In this document: positions 48,954 through 57,286 of the stretch, in pieces | Numbering within the stretch: position 1 is the stretch's first letter | Layout: every line of letters begins with the position of its first letter | DNA from: Curtobacterium caseinilyticum | GTDB taxonomy: Bacteria > Actinomycetota > Actinomycetes > Actinomycetales > Microbacteriaceae | Assembly (NCBI RefSeq): GCF_030363035.1 | Contig: NZ_JAUCMN010000005.1 | Span: forward strand, 124,001-188,000 | Length of the DNA stretch: 64,000 bases | Reading direction: 5' to 3' | The notes under the pieces: model-generated | Database searches by the model: none | What the model was told of the DNA's origin: nothing | The model's input: the letters and a program-made list of their open reading frames with translations, nothing else | Position numbers and translations under genes: made by a program

Positions 48954-49882
48954 GCGCCGCCGTGGCTGACCTGCCGCGAGCGCTCTGGGCGGGGGAGGGC
49001 AGTGCCGTCCGCATCGACGGCACCGCCCTCGCCGCCCGCACGCTCGACGACCTGAAGGTCCGCATCGACCGGCTGCACGACCACGGCTTCCGGCCGGGTC
49101 TCGGCACGATCATGGTCGGGCAGAACCCGGGCTCGGTGTCCTACGTCGCCGGCAAGCACAAGGACTCGGCGCAGATCGGGCTCGACTCGGTCCGCATCGA
49201 CCTGCCGGAGACGGCCAGTGCAGCGGACATCCGTGCGGCGATCCTGCAGATGAACGACGACCCCCGGGTCACCGCGTTCATCGTGCAGCTACCGCTGCCG
49301 CAGGGCATCGACCCGATCCCGATGCTCGAGCTGATGAACCCGGCGAAGGACGCCGACGGGCTGCACCCGACGAACCTCGGCGAGCTCGTGCTCGCCGTGC
49401 CCGGTGGTGCCGGCACGATCGACGCACCGTTGCCGTGCACCCCGCGCGGCATCGTCGCGATGCTCGAGGCGTACGACGTCCCGATCCGCGGCCAGCACGT
49501 CACGATCATCGGGCAGGGCCTGACGGTCGGTCGTCCGCTCGGTCTGCTCCTCACCCGCCTCGAGGCCACCGCCACCCTCACGCACTCCCTCACCGAGGAC
49601 GTCGCAGCCGAGTGCCGTCGCGCCGACATCGTCGTCGCCGCGGCCGGGGTCGCCGGGCTCGTGCAGCCGGACTGGATCAAGCCCGGTGCGGCGGTCATCG
49701 ACGTGGGCATCAGCCGGATCGTCGACGAGTCGACCGGCAAGGCGAAGCTCCGTGGCGACGTCGACCCGTCGGTCGCGTCGGTCGCAGGGTTCCTGTCGCC
49801 GACGCCGGGCGGCGTCGGGCCGATGACCCGGGCGATGCTCATGAAGAACGTGGTCGAGGCCGCGGAGCGCCACCTGCGCTAG
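48950..49882 (+). CDS. folD: Methylenetetrahydrofolate dehydrogenase / cyclohydrolase
   Basis: 310 residues. Oxidises methylene-THF to 10-formyl-THF for purN and purH. Catalytic Tyr/Lys in [34 protein letters not shown]-like [15 protein letters not shown] and C-terminal [13 protein letters not shown]. The NADP site reads [11 protein letters not shown] where many FolD proteins have GRSxxVGxP. An N-terminal extension of about 20 residues precedes the usual start. Confidence 0.96.
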   Translation: MSAAVADLPRALWAGEGSAVRIDGTALAARTLDDLKVRIDRLHDHGFRPGLGTIMVGQNPGSVSYVAGKHKDSAQIGLDSVRIDLPETASAADIRAAILQMNDDPRVTAFIVQLPLPQGIDPIPMLELMNPAKDADGLHPTNLGELVLAVPGGAGTIDAPLPCTPRGIVAMLEAYDVPIRGQHVTIIGQGLTVGRPLGLLLTRLEATATLTHSLTEDVAAECRRADIVVAAAGVAGLVQPDWIKPGAAVIDVGISRIVDESTGKAKLRGDVDPSVASVAGFLSPTPGGVGPMTRAMLMKNVVEAAERHLR

Positions 49883-49894
49883 CGGCCCGGCCGG

Positions 49895-49963
49895 CCGAGA
49901 CTCGGCCATGCGGACAGTTCCGTGCTCCCGGGGAACGAATCTGTCCGCTCAGCCGGGTCTCGG
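49895..49963 (+). terminator. Two-tier hairpin after folD
   Basis: Outer arms CCGAGAC (49895-49901) with GTCTCGG (49957-49963); inner CGGACAG (49911-49917) with CTGTCCG (49941-49947). The design and part of the sequence recur in the hairpin at 50576. Confidence 0.75.
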
Positions 49964-49977
49964 CGTGCGGCTGCTGA

Positions 49978-50013
49978 CGGGAGGCGCGGATCACCCCCGC
50001 CATGCGCCTCCCG
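49978..50013. repeat. GGGAGGC-arm hairpin at a gene start
   Basis: Arms CGGGAGGCGC (49978-49987) and complement (50004-50013). It shares the arm of the sucD terminator and ends six bases before the presumed -10 box of the next gene. Confidence 0.65.
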
Positions 50014-50031
50014 CGGTGCTACGGTCACCCC

Positions 50032-50538
50032 ATGGGGGAGACAACGGCAGTCCTGACCGCTCCGGTGATGGCGCCCGAGGGGCGCCGATTGCGCCCACGC
50101 GCGTCGGGGCTCGCGCTGATCGGGGCCGTCGCGGTCCTGAGCGCGGGGAACACGATGTGGAGTGCGTCGATCGAGTACGGCGGGGTCGACGCGGACAACC
50201 GCTGGATCGACACCGCCGGGCACCGGGTGGCGACCGCGCCCCCGACCGTGGACGTGCAGGCGCACACCGCGCCCGCGGCACTCGCGGCGCTGCTGCTCGT
50301 CGTCGTCGCCGGGATCGTCGTGCCGCCGACGCTGGCCCGGATCGGACGCCCGGCGTCCGGTGAGGTCGTTCGGTGGGCGGCGTACGCCGGGGTCATCGTG
50401 GTGGTCCTCGTCGGGACGCTGGTCTACTCGGTGTGGCAGAGCGACGTCGTCGTGGACCAGCTGAACCGGCAGGTCCTCGAGCCGCACGGCTTCCCGTGGG
50501 GCGGCGTGACCGTCACCGTGGGGCACATGACGCGCTGA
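50032..50538 (+). CDS. Hypothetical membrane protein, 168 residues
   Basis: No family recognised. Three hydrophobic segments (about 25-45, 83-103, 115-137) with an extracytoplasmic loop (MWSASIEYGGVDADNRWID). Leaderless pattern: TACGGT at 50020-50025, six bases before ATG, no ribosome site. Confidence 0.72.
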   Translation: MGETTAVLTAPVMAPEGRRLRPRASGLALIGAVAVLSAGNTMWSASIEYGGVDADNRWIDTAGHRVATAPPTVDVQAHTAPAALAALLLVVVAGIVVPPTLARIGRPASGEVVRWAAYAGVIVVVLVGTLVYSVWQSDVVVDQLNRQVLEPHGFPWGGVTVTVGHMTR

Positions 50539-50575
50539 CCGTCCCGGCGGCCCGGACGGGCGGCGAGCCGCTCAC

Positions 50576-50643
50576 CGAGTCTCGCGCTGGCGGACGGGTT
50601 CGCGTGCCGCGCGACGCGAACGTGTCCGCCGAGCCGAGCCTCG
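50576..50643. terminator. Two-tier hairpin between convergent genes
   Basis: Inner stem GGCGGAC (50589-50595) with GTCCGCC (50624-50630), continued by GTTCGCGT with ACGCGAAC (50598-50605, 50614-50621); outer CGAGTCTCG with CGAGCCTCG, one mismatch. Serves the 50032 gene and galK. Confidence 0.75.
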
Positions 50644-50660
50644 CGCGGCGCCCCCCCGGG

Positions 50661-51797
50661 TCAGTCGCGCCGGGCGCCCTGCGCGGCGTGCACCGTGAAC
50701 ACGGTGGGTTCGCGGTACCCGGCGGACGCGAAGGCGGACGTGACGGCGTCCGCGATCGCACCACGGGCCTCCCGGTCGACCAGCGCGATCGCCGCACCAC
50801 CGAAGCCGCCACCCGTCATGCGCGCGCCGACGGCGCCGTGCGCCATCGCCGTCTCGACCGCCAGGTCGAGCTCCGGCACGGAGATCTCGAAGTCGTCGCG
50901 CATCGACGCGTGCGACGCGACCAGCAGGTCGCCGATCGCCCGCGGCCCCTGCTCACGCAGCGTCCGGACGGTGTCGAGGACCCGCTGGTCCTCGGTCACC
51001 ACGTGCCGGACACGGCGGAAGGTCTCGTCGTCGAGCAGCTCCTGCGCGCGGGGCAGGTCGTCGACCGACAGGTCGCGCAGCGCCTCGACACCCATCGCCG
51101 CGGCTCCGCGTTCGCACGAATCACGACGGGCCTTGTACCCGCCGGTGGCGTGGGCGTGCTCGACGCGGGTGTCGATGACCAGGACCTCGAGGCCGTTCGC
51201 CTCGAGCGCGAGGTCGACCACGGCGGTGTCGAGCGTGCGGCAGTCGAGGAAGACGACCGCGTCCTGCTCGCCGAGGAGTGACGCGGACTGGTCCATGATC
51301 CCGGTCGGGGCGCCGACGGCGTGGTTCTCGGAGTACTGCCCGACGCGGGCGAGGGCCTTGCGGTCGAGGCCGAGCTCCCACAGGTCGGTGAACGCCAGCG
51401 CGACGCCGCACTCGATCGCGGCGCTCGAGGACAGTCCCGCACCGACCGGGACGTCCGAGTCGATGAACACGTCGAACCCGGTCTTGTCGGACAGGTCCGC
51501 GCCGGCCTGCTCGCGCAGCGCCCAGGCGATGCCGAAGACGTAGGCGGACCAGCCCTGCATGCGCGACGGGTCGAGTTCGTCGAGGGAGAGCTCGTGCACG
51601 GCGTCCGGCTCGAACGCCGAGGCGACCCGGATCAGCCGGTCCTCCCGCTGCCCGATCGAGGCGACCGTGCGACGGTCGATGGCGAAGGGCAGGACGTACC
51701 CGTCGTTGTAGTCGGTGTGCTCCCCGATCAGGTTGACCCGCCCCGGCGCGGAGTACTGCACCGTGGGCTCGTACCCGTAGACCTGCTGGAACGTCAT
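50661..51797 (-). CDS. galK: Galactokinase
   Basis: 378 residues, GHMP kinase fold. APGRVNLIGEHTDYNDGYVLP (galactose site), VPVGAGLSSSAAIE (ATP loop) and RMTGGGFGGAAIALV are intact. Phosphorylates galactose at C1. ATGA overlap with galT upstream. Confidence 0.97.
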   Translation of the reverse strand: MTFQQVYGYEPTVQYSAPGRVNLIGEHTDYNDGYVLPFAIDRRTVASIGQREDRLIRVASAFEPDAVHELSLDELDPSRMQGWSAYVFGIAWALREQAGADLSDKTGFDVFIDSDVPVGAGLSSSAAIECGVALAFTDLWELGLDRKALARVGQYSENHAVGAPTGIMDQSASLLGEQDAVVFLDCRTLDTAVVDLALEANGLEVLVIDTRVEHAHATGGYKARRDSCERGAAAMGVEALRDLSVDDLPRAQELLDDETFRRVRHVVTEDQRVLDTVRTLREQGPRAIGDLLVASHASMRDDFEISVPELDLAVETAMAHGAVGARMTGGGFGGAAIALVDREARGAIADAVTSAFASAGYREPTVFTVHAAQGARRD

Positions 51798-52891
51798 GCG
51801 CGTTCGATCCCTCCTCGGATGAACTCGGCCGCCTTCTCGGGCACGAGGTCCCCGATCCAGGCGCCCATGGCGGCCTCGCTGCCGGCCAGGAACTTGAGCT
51901 TGTCCGCCGCACGACGCGGGGACGTGATCTGCAGCATGAGCCGCACGGTGTCGCGCGCGGTGTGCACCGGCGCCTGGTGCCACGCCGCGATGTACGGCGT
52001 CGGGCTGTCGTAGAGTGCGTCGAGCCCGCGGGTGAGGCGCAGGTGCATGTGCGCGAGCTCGTCCTTCTCGGCGTCGGTCAGCCCCGCGAAGTCCGGCACG
52101 TGGCGGTGCGGCAGCATGTGGATCTCGATCGGCCAGCGCGCGGCGAACGGCACGAAGGCCGTGAAGTGCTCGCCCTGCAGGACGACACGCTCCGAGGCCC
52201 GCTCGTTCGCGAGGTGCTGCTCGAACAGGTCCGGTCCGAAACGCTCGATCGAGGCGAGCAGTCGCTGCGTGCGGGGCGTGACGTACGGGTACGAGTAGAT
52301 CTGCCCGTGCGGGTGGTGCAGCGTGACGCCGATCGCCTCGCCGCGGTTCTCGAACGGGAACACCTGCTGGATGCCCGGCAGCGCCGACAGTGCCGCGGTG
52401 CGGTCGGCCCACGCCTCGACCACGGTGCGGGCCCGTGACTCGCTGATCGACGCGAACGAACCGCTTGTCTCGGGGGAGAAGCACACCACCTCGCAGCGGC
52501 CGACGGAGCGGAGCTGGCGGTTCAGACCGACGTCGGACAGCGAGTCGAGGGACTCCGGGGCGTCGTCCGCCTCGAGCAGCGGACCGAACGAGGGCGACCG
52601 GTTCTCGAAGACCGCGACGTCGTAGCGGCTCGGGATCTCGGACGGGTTCGCCGCGGTCTGCGGTGCGAGCGGGTCCTGGTCGGCGGGCGGCAGGAACACG
52701 CGGTTCTGCCGGGAGGACGCGATGGACACCCACTCGCCGGTCAGGACGTCCTGCCGCATCCGTGCCGTCTCCGGCCGGGGGTCGAGGACGCGCTGGTCGA
52801 TGCTGCGCTCAGCGGGCAGCTGCGTGTCGGCGTCGTCGAAGTAGATGAGCTCGCGGCCGTCGGCGAGCGTCGTCACGCGCTTGGTGATCAC
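51794..52891 (-). CDS. galT: Galactose-1-phosphate uridylyltransferase
   Basis: 365 residues. Nucleophile histidine in VTLHHPHGQIYSYPY near residue 172; HMLPHRHVPDFAGL and a C-terminal YIAAWHQAP complete the HIT-like site. With GalK forms the Leloir pathway; galE is not in the window. GTG start at 52891, TAGGCT six bases upstream (leaderless). Divergent from the DeoR regulator. Confidence 0.97.
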   Translation of the reverse strand: MITKRVTTLADGRELIYFDDADTQLPAERSIDQRVLDPRPETARMRQDVLTGEWVSIASSRQNRVFLPPADQDPLAPQTAANPSEIPSRYDVAVFENRSPSFGPLLEADDAPESLDSLSDVGLNRQLRSVGRCEVVCFSPETSGSFASISESRARTVVEAWADRTAALSALPGIQQVFPFENRGEAIGVTLHHPHGQIYSYPYVTPRTQRLLASIERFGPDLFEQHLANERASERVVLQGEHFTAFVPFAARWPIEIHMLPHRHVPDFAGLTDAEKDELAHMHLRLTRGLDALYDSPTPYIAAWHQAPVHTARDTVRLMLQITSPRRAADKLKFLAGSEAAMGAWIGDLVPEKAAEFIRGGIERA

Positions 52892-52919
52892 CGGACGAGC
52901 CTAGCGCCTCCTCGAAGCG

Positions 52920-52937
52920 TTGCGAAAGCCTCCGCAA
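52920..52937. promoter_or_regulatory. Candidate operator in the galT/deoR intergenic region
   Basis: Inverted repeat TTGCG (52920-52924) with CGCAA (52933-52937); GCGAAA also occurs twice (52922, 52942), a direct-repeat pattern common for DeoR regulators. Only 64 nt separate the two starts, so one site could control both sides. Confidence 0.45.
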
Positions 52938-52955
52938 GTACGCGAAACTGCGTGG

Positions 52956-53807
52956 ATGCGCGACGATGACCTCTTCCTCGCCGGGTCGCTGCCCGCGCCG
53001 CTGCGGCAGGACCGCATCGTCTCCATCGTCGAGGGCGCCCCGGGACTCGTCCGCACCGCTGCGCTCGCCGCCGCGCTGGGAACGAGCGAGGTGACGGTCC
53101 GACAGGACCTCACGGTGCTCGGACAGGAGGCCCGGATCCGGCGGGTGCGCGGCGGCGCGGTCCGCCTCGGGGCCGGTTCCGGCGAACGGCCGCTCGAGGA
53201 GACCGCGGTCGAGCACCAGGTGGCCAAGGCCGCGATCGGCCGGGCCGCCGCCGACCTCGTCCGTCCCGGGCAGTGCGTCGTCCTCGACGTCGGCACCACG
53301 CCGGCCGCCGTGGCCTCGGCCCTGGTGGCGCGCGAGGACCTGACCGACGTGACCGTCGTCACGAACTCGCTCACGACCGCGCTCGCGCTCGAACCGGCCG
53401 TCCCACGGTTCACCGTCGTCGTGACCGGTGGCACGCTCCGGCCGCTCCAGCACTCGCTCGTCGCGCCGTTCATGGGTGCCGTGCTGCCCGCGATCGCCGC
53501 CGACGTGGCCTTCATCAGCGGGACCGGTCTCGACGTCGAGCACGGGCTGACCAACGTCAACCTGCCCGAGACCGAGGCGAAGCGGATGCTCGCCGCCACC
53601 GCCGGGCGTACGGTCGTGGTGGCGGACGGCTCGAAGTTCGGTCGAGCCCACCTCGGCGTCGTCCGCCCGCTCGAGGACATCGACGTCGTCGTCACCGCCG
53701 GTGCCACGGCGGACGCGGTCGCCCTGATCCGGGCGGCCGGCGTCGAGGTGGTCGTGGCGGACGAGGACGGCCGTGCAGCACCAGACGGAAGGAAGTCGCA
53801 GCCATGA
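52956..53807 (+). CDS. DeoR family transcriptional regulator of galactose genes
   Basis: 283 residues. N-terminal helix-turn-helix (RQDRIVSIVEGAPGLVRTAALAAALGTSEVTVRQDL) and C-terminal phosphosugar-sensing domain with DVGTTPAAV, TNSL, TGGTLRP and VADGSKFG. By position it should regulate galTK and itself with galM, with galactose-1-P or another sugar phosphate as effector (inference). ATG 52956 is chosen over the TTG at 52920, which lies in the operator. ATGA overlap with galM. Confidence 0.9.
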   Translation: MRDDDLFLAGSLPAPLRQDRIVSIVEGAPGLVRTAALAAALGTSEVTVRQDLTVLGQEARIRRVRGGAVRLGAGSGERPLEETAVEHQVAKAAIGRAAADLVRPGQCVVLDVGTTPAAVASALVAREDLTDVTVVTNSLTTALALEPAVPRFTVVVTGGTLRPLQHSLVAPFMGAVLPAIAADVAFISGTGLDVEHGLTNVNLPETEAKRMLAATAGRTVVVADGSKFGRAHLGVVRPLEDIDVVVTAGATADAVALIRAAGVEVVVADEDGRAAPDGRKSQP

Positions 53808-54739
53808 CCGCAGCAGCACCCACCGGAGGGCAGTACCACCTCCGTCACGCCGGACCCGACGGGGTCGTCGAGGCCGTCGTCACCGAGGTCGCCGCGGGGA
53901 TCCGGGAGCTCCGGGTCGCCGGCTTCGACCTCACCGAACCGTTCCCCGTCACGTCGCTGCCGCCCGGTGCCGACGGCATCGTGCTCGTGCCGTGGCCGAA
54001 CCGCGTCGCCGGCGCCGCCTGGGAGCTGGACGGGAAGCGACAGCAGCTGGACGTCTCCGAGCCCAAGTACGGGAACGCCTCGCACGGACTGCTCCGCTTC
54101 TCGCCCTACCGCGTGGTGGCGCAGTCCGAGTCCGCGGTCGAGCAGCAGGCGACGATCCACCCGCAGCACGGCTGGCCCTTCACCCTCGAGACGCGGGTGC
54201 ACCACGAGCTCGTCGACGACGGCATCCGCGTGACGCACACGATCGTGAACCGCTCGGGCGTCCGTGCCCCGTTCGCCGTCGGGGCGCACCCGTACCTGCG
54301 TGCGGGCGACACCCCCGCCGAGGACCTCGTCGTCACCCTCGATGCCGCCACCGCGTTCACGGTCGACGAGCACAAGATCCCGGACGGCACGGTGTCCGTC
54401 GAGGGCACGCCCTACGACCTGCGCTCCGGTCAGCGCGCCGGTGACGCCGACCTCGACACCGCGTACCGTGACGTGACGCCCGATGCCGAGGGGGTGCGGC
54501 GCACGACGTTGCACGGGCCGGAGGGCGACGGCGTCGAGCTCTGGCAGGACGAGTCGTTCCCGTACGTGCAGGTGTTCACCTCCCGGGAGTTCCCCCGCGG
54601 CGACGGCACCGGGCTCGCGGTCGCGGTCGAGCCGATGACCGCGCCGGCGAACGCCCTGAACTCCGGCGAGGGGCTCCGCTGGCTCGAGCCGGACGAGTCG
54701 TGGACGGGCACCTGGGGCATCCGCCGCGTCTGGTCGTGA
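53804..54739 (+). CDS. galM: Aldose 1-epimerase (galactose mutarotase)
   Basis: 311 residues. The fold is recognised by VLVPWPNRVAGAAWELDGK, NASHGLLRF (catalytic His), PFAVGAHPYLRAGD and the C-terminal VAVEPMTAPANALNSGEGL with the catalytic Glu. It supplies alpha-galactose to GalK. Co-translated with the DeoR gene. Confidence 0.94.
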   Translation: MTAAAPTGGQYHLRHAGPDGVVEAVVTEVAAGIRELRVAGFDLTEPFPVTSLPPGADGIVLVPWPNRVAGAAWELDGKRQQLDVSEPKYGNASHGLLRFSPYRVVAQSESAVEQQATIHPQHGWPFTLETRVHHELVDDGIRVTHTIVNRSGVRAPFAVGAHPYLRAGDTPAEDLVVTLDAATAFTVDEHKIPDGTVSVEGTPYDLRSGQRAGDADLDTAYRDVTPDAEGVRRTTLHGPEGDGVELWQDESFPYVQVFTSREFPRGDGTGLAVAVEPMTAPANALNSGEGLRWLEPDESWTGTWGIRRVWS

Positions 54740-54874
54740 CGACCGCGGCGCCGGCGTCGCGTCACGGGGAGAGCGTGCGGGTGTCCCTGGCCGGCGGAGC
54801 GTGGCCGGAGGATCGTGACCGGACCGTGCTGGGCGGAGCCGACAAGGGGTCGTCCTGCCGCCGTAGCATCAGGC

Positions 54875-55099
54875 ATGCGCGTACAGGTGGTGGGGTGGAT
54901 CGTCGTGGCAGTCGGCACCGTGGCCTTCGTGCTGTTCTGGGTACTCACGACCTCGACGACCTGTCACGACGCGGTCGACCCGGCGCGGAGCACCTGCGTC
55001 ACCGAGCCGGCGCTGGGAGTCGACGGGTCGGTGCTGCTCGGAGTGCTGATCGTCGGGTTCGCGGTCTTCCGCGCGGTGCGGGCCGCGCACCGGGCCTGA
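54875..55099 (+). CDS. Small membrane protein, 74 residues
   Basis: Two hydrophobic helices (about 4-25 and 50-68) separated by a loop with two cysteines (TTCHDAVDPARSTC) that may form a disulfide outside the membrane. No family recognised. TAGCAT lies five bases before the ATG. Confidence 0.68.
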   Translation: MRVQVVGWIVVAVGTVAFVLFWVLTTSTTCHDAVDPARSTCVTEPALGVDGSVLLGVLIVGFAVFRAVRAAHRA

Positions 55100-55221
55100 T
55101 GGCACTGCCCGTGACGACCCCCGGACGTGAACGGAGGGCTCCACCCTCGGGGCGGCGTCCTCCGTCCTTCGTCGGTCCCGTAGCGCCTTCCGCCCGTGCG
55201 GACGGGGCCGGTCCATCAAGC

Positions 55222-55481
55222 CCGGAACCGACCCGTCAGGTGCGGAACGGACCCGTCGGGTGCGGAACGGACCCGTCAGGTGCGGAACGGACCCGTCAGG
55301 TGCGGAATCGACCCGTCAGATGCGGAACGGACCCGTCAGGTCCGGAACCGACCCGTCAGGTCCGGAACCGACCCGTCAGGTCCGGAACCGACCCGTCAGG
55401 ACCGGAACCGACCCGTCAGGACCGGAACCGATCCGTCAGGTCCGGGATGGACCCGTCAGGTCCGGAACCGACCCGTCAGGC
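55222..55481. repeat. Thirteen 20-bp tandem repeats
   Basis: Strict 20-bp period, consensus GACCCGTCAGGTSCGGAACS, copies differing at one to three positions; units drift from TGCGGAAC to TCCGGAAC to ACCGGAAC along the array. The last unit supplies the stop codon of the minus-strand gene at 55476. Nothing else is recognisable between 55100 and 55475. The lack of unique spacers excludes CRISPR. Confidence 0.95.
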
Positions 55482-55796
55482 GCGCCGCATGCGCAGGGCC
55501 TCGACCGCCAGGGCCTCGGTGCCGTAGCGCCCGACCTCCTGCGCCCAGGCCGGGTCGTCGCCGCGGAGGGCGACGTACTCCTTGCGCTGCCGGCACACGT
55601 AGCCGAGGACGGTGGTGGCGGTCGCGACCTCGACGAAGTCGGTGCGGATGTGCCGCGTGGTGACCTGCGCGTTGCGCCGCAGGGTGTCGAGGAGGAGCTG
55701 GTTGCTCATCGTGGTGTTCGTCGCTGCGGCGAGCTCGACGATGCGGCGCGCATCACCGGTGGTGCTGGCCTGCGTGGCGTCGATGGGCTCGGTCAC
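55476..55796 (-). CDS. Hypothetical protein, 106 residues
   Basis: No family recognised. Soluble and helical; MTEPIDATQASTTGD start, a central TTRHIRTDFVEVATATTVLGY, and an Arg-rich end (EALRMRRA). GTG start at 55796. Its 3' end runs into the 20-bp repeat array. Confidence 0.65.
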   Translation of the reverse strand: MTEPIDATQASTTGDARRIVELAAATNTTMSNQLLLDTLRRNAQVTTRHIRTDFVEVATATTVLGYVCRQRKEYVALRGDDPAWAQEVGRYGTEALAVEALRMRRA

Positions 55797-55961
55797 GGTG
55801 TACCCCGTTCGTTCTGCAATGGTGCGTTGTTGCTGGACCCGTTGATCGGATCCGGGAACGACACTATCGGCGCAGGACCGGCAAACCGCTGAACAGGACC
55901 TGGACTGTGCAAAGGGCGCACCATGAACATCCTGAACCGGGCATGTACCCCGGTTCTGGTG

Positions 55962-56786
55962 TCAGTGGCACTGCTCGTCAGGTGTGGGCGTGGCGAGTGC
56001 CCGGAGTGCGCCGGTGATGCGATCGGCGAGGTACGCGTACCCGGCGTCGTTCAGGTGCTGCCCGTCCGGGGTGGCGAACGAGGGGCTGTTGGCGTCGGTG
56101 AACCACTGCCCGGCGAGCGGGTCGACGTAGGGGACGCCTGCGGAGCGTGCTCCCGCGGCGACGGCCGCCGCGATGTCCGTGGTGGCTTCGGCCCGAGGCC
56201 GCGGTGCCGAGGGGCCGATGGCGACCACGACCGCGTCGGGCCACTGCTGCCGTGCCTCACGGAGGGTCCGTTCGACCGTGCGCTGCAGGACGTCCTGGGT
56301 GGCGCCCTGCACCCAGTCGTTCTGGCTGCCCTGGACGAGCACGAGGTCGGGGTCGAGGAAGCGGTGTCCGTGCAGTCGCGCTCCGAAGGTGAAGGACGAC
56401 GCACGAGCCGCAGCGCCGGAGACGTAGCCGGACCCGCCGACGCCGTCGATCGTGGCGTCCCACCGGAGGCCGCTCGTGATGTCCTGCGCCCAGCCGTGCA
56501 GGCCGTCGTACGACCCGCTGCCCCGCGTGTACGAGTCACCGACGATCAGGACGTCGGAGCCGGGAGCGATCGCGGCGCGGACCCGCTCGGGTTGCACGGT
56601 GACGGCCTCCGGGACGTCGGTGCACGCATCCGCGACGGTGGGGAGCAGGGCCATCAGTCCGGCGACGCCGACGGCCATGGCGCTGAGCGCGATGGTCGGC
56701 AGGAGCGGGCGACGCCGACGACGACCGCGGTCGACCGGAGCCGAACGCGGGGCGTTCGTCCAGTCGTGCTTCGTTCGTCGGGTCAC
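55962..56786 (-). CDS. Secreted SGNH/GDSL hydrolase
   Basis: 274 residues. An Arg-rich start and hydrophobic helix (LLPTIALSAMAVGVAGLMALLP) form a signal or anchor, followed by the SGNH blocks: VLIVGDSYTRGSGSY (catalytic Ser), GGSGYVSG, QGSQNDW and DGQHLNDAGY (catalytic Asp-His). Probably removes acetyl groups from wall or plant polysaccharides. Start GTG at 56786 with TACCAT seven bases upstream; no ribosome site. Confidence 0.85.
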   Translation of the reverse strand: MTRRTKHDWTNAPRSAPVDRGRRRRRPLLPTIALSAMAVGVAGLMALLPTVADACTDVPEAVTVQPERVRAAIAPGSDVLIVGDSYTRGSGSYDGLHGWAQDITSGLRWDATIDGVGGSGYVSGAAARASSFTFGARLHGHRFLDPDLVLVQGSQNDWVQGATQDVLQRTVERTLREARQQWPDAVVVAIGPSAPRPRAEATTDIAAAVAAGARSAGVPYVDPLAGQWFTDANSPSFATPDGQHLNDAGYAYLADRITGALRALATPTPDEQCH

Positions 56787-56872
56787 CCCATGGATGGTAC
56801 GAGAGACCCCGCCGAGGTTCTGCAGGGTGCGCGCCCGGCGGGGTACGGGACGGACACGCGGTGAGGAGGCTG

Positions 56873-56945
56873 TGGGCCCCGTGGGGCTCGAACCCACGAC
56901 CCTCGGATTAAAAGTCCGGTGCTCTACCAACTGAGCTAGAGGCCC
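56873..56945 (-). tRNA. tRNA-Lys (anticodon TTT)
   Basis: Minus-strand cloverleaf: acceptor GGGCCTC with GGGGCCC (one T-G pair), D-arm GCTC...GAGC, anticodon loop CTTTTAA, T-arm GTGGG-TTCGAGC-CCCAC, discriminator A. CCA is not encoded. The 5' acceptor strand is also the end of a 15-bp hairpin (56939-56975). Confidence 0.96.
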
Positions 56946-56975
56946 TCACCCGCAAGGCTAGCGGGTGAGGGCCTC
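56939..56975 (-). terminator. 15-bp hairpin overlapping the 5' end of tRNA-Lys
   Basis: Perfect arms 56939-56953 and 56961-56975 with a 7-nt loop. On the minus strand it stands 24 nt after the stop of the small membrane protein (56999) and its second arm contains the first seven bases of the tRNA. Confidence 0.7.
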
Positions 56976-56998
56976 CAGACGAGAACCAGTGCGGTCGG

Positions 56999-57160
56999 TC
57001 AGCTGCGACGCCCGGTCAGGGTACGCAGGAGCCATGCGATCACCGCGATGACGAGCAGCACGATGCCCACCCACAGCAGGAACTTCAGGCTCGCGGTGAA
57101 ACCACCGACGAACAGCAGGATGACCGCGATCACGGCCAGGATGACGAGCAGGGCGTTCAT
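56999..57160 (-). CDS. Small hydrophobic protein, 53 residues
   Basis: Begins MNALLVILAVIAVILLF, has a short GGFTAS turn and a second helix (FLLWVGIVLLVIAVIAWLL), ends RTLTGRRS. Two transmembrane helices with a basic tail, like the small stress-type hydrophobic proteins of actinobacteria (DUF-type). AGGAG stands five bases before the ATG. Too short for usual ORF cut-offs but convincing by ribosome site and composition. Confidence 0.8.
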   Translation of the reverse strand: MNALLVILAVIAVILLFVGGFTASLKFLLWVGIVLLVIAVIAWLLRTLTGRRS

Positions 57161-57286
57161 GGAGTCTCCTCTTTCGGACGTCCGGGAGGGGTGCCTCCCT
57201 GCCGGGTCACGGTACGCCGGAGCACCCGGTTGCGTTCACGGCGAACGGGGGCCGCGCGCGTCGGAGGCCGCGTCTACACTCGCCGG

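Noticed and set aside
55222-55481. Possible CRISPR array
   Set aside because: Units are contiguous 20-mers with no unique spacers and no cas genes nearby.
55222-55481. Repeat array as a protein-coding region
   Set aside because: All three plus frames are open only because the 20-bp unit lacks stop codons; there is no ribosome site and the predicted peptide is a simple echo of the repeat.
56873-56975. tRNA-Lys as an integration site with an att duplication
   Set aside because: Only the short acceptor strand is repeated, as part of a local hairpin; no integrase or foreign gene block adjoins the tRNA.
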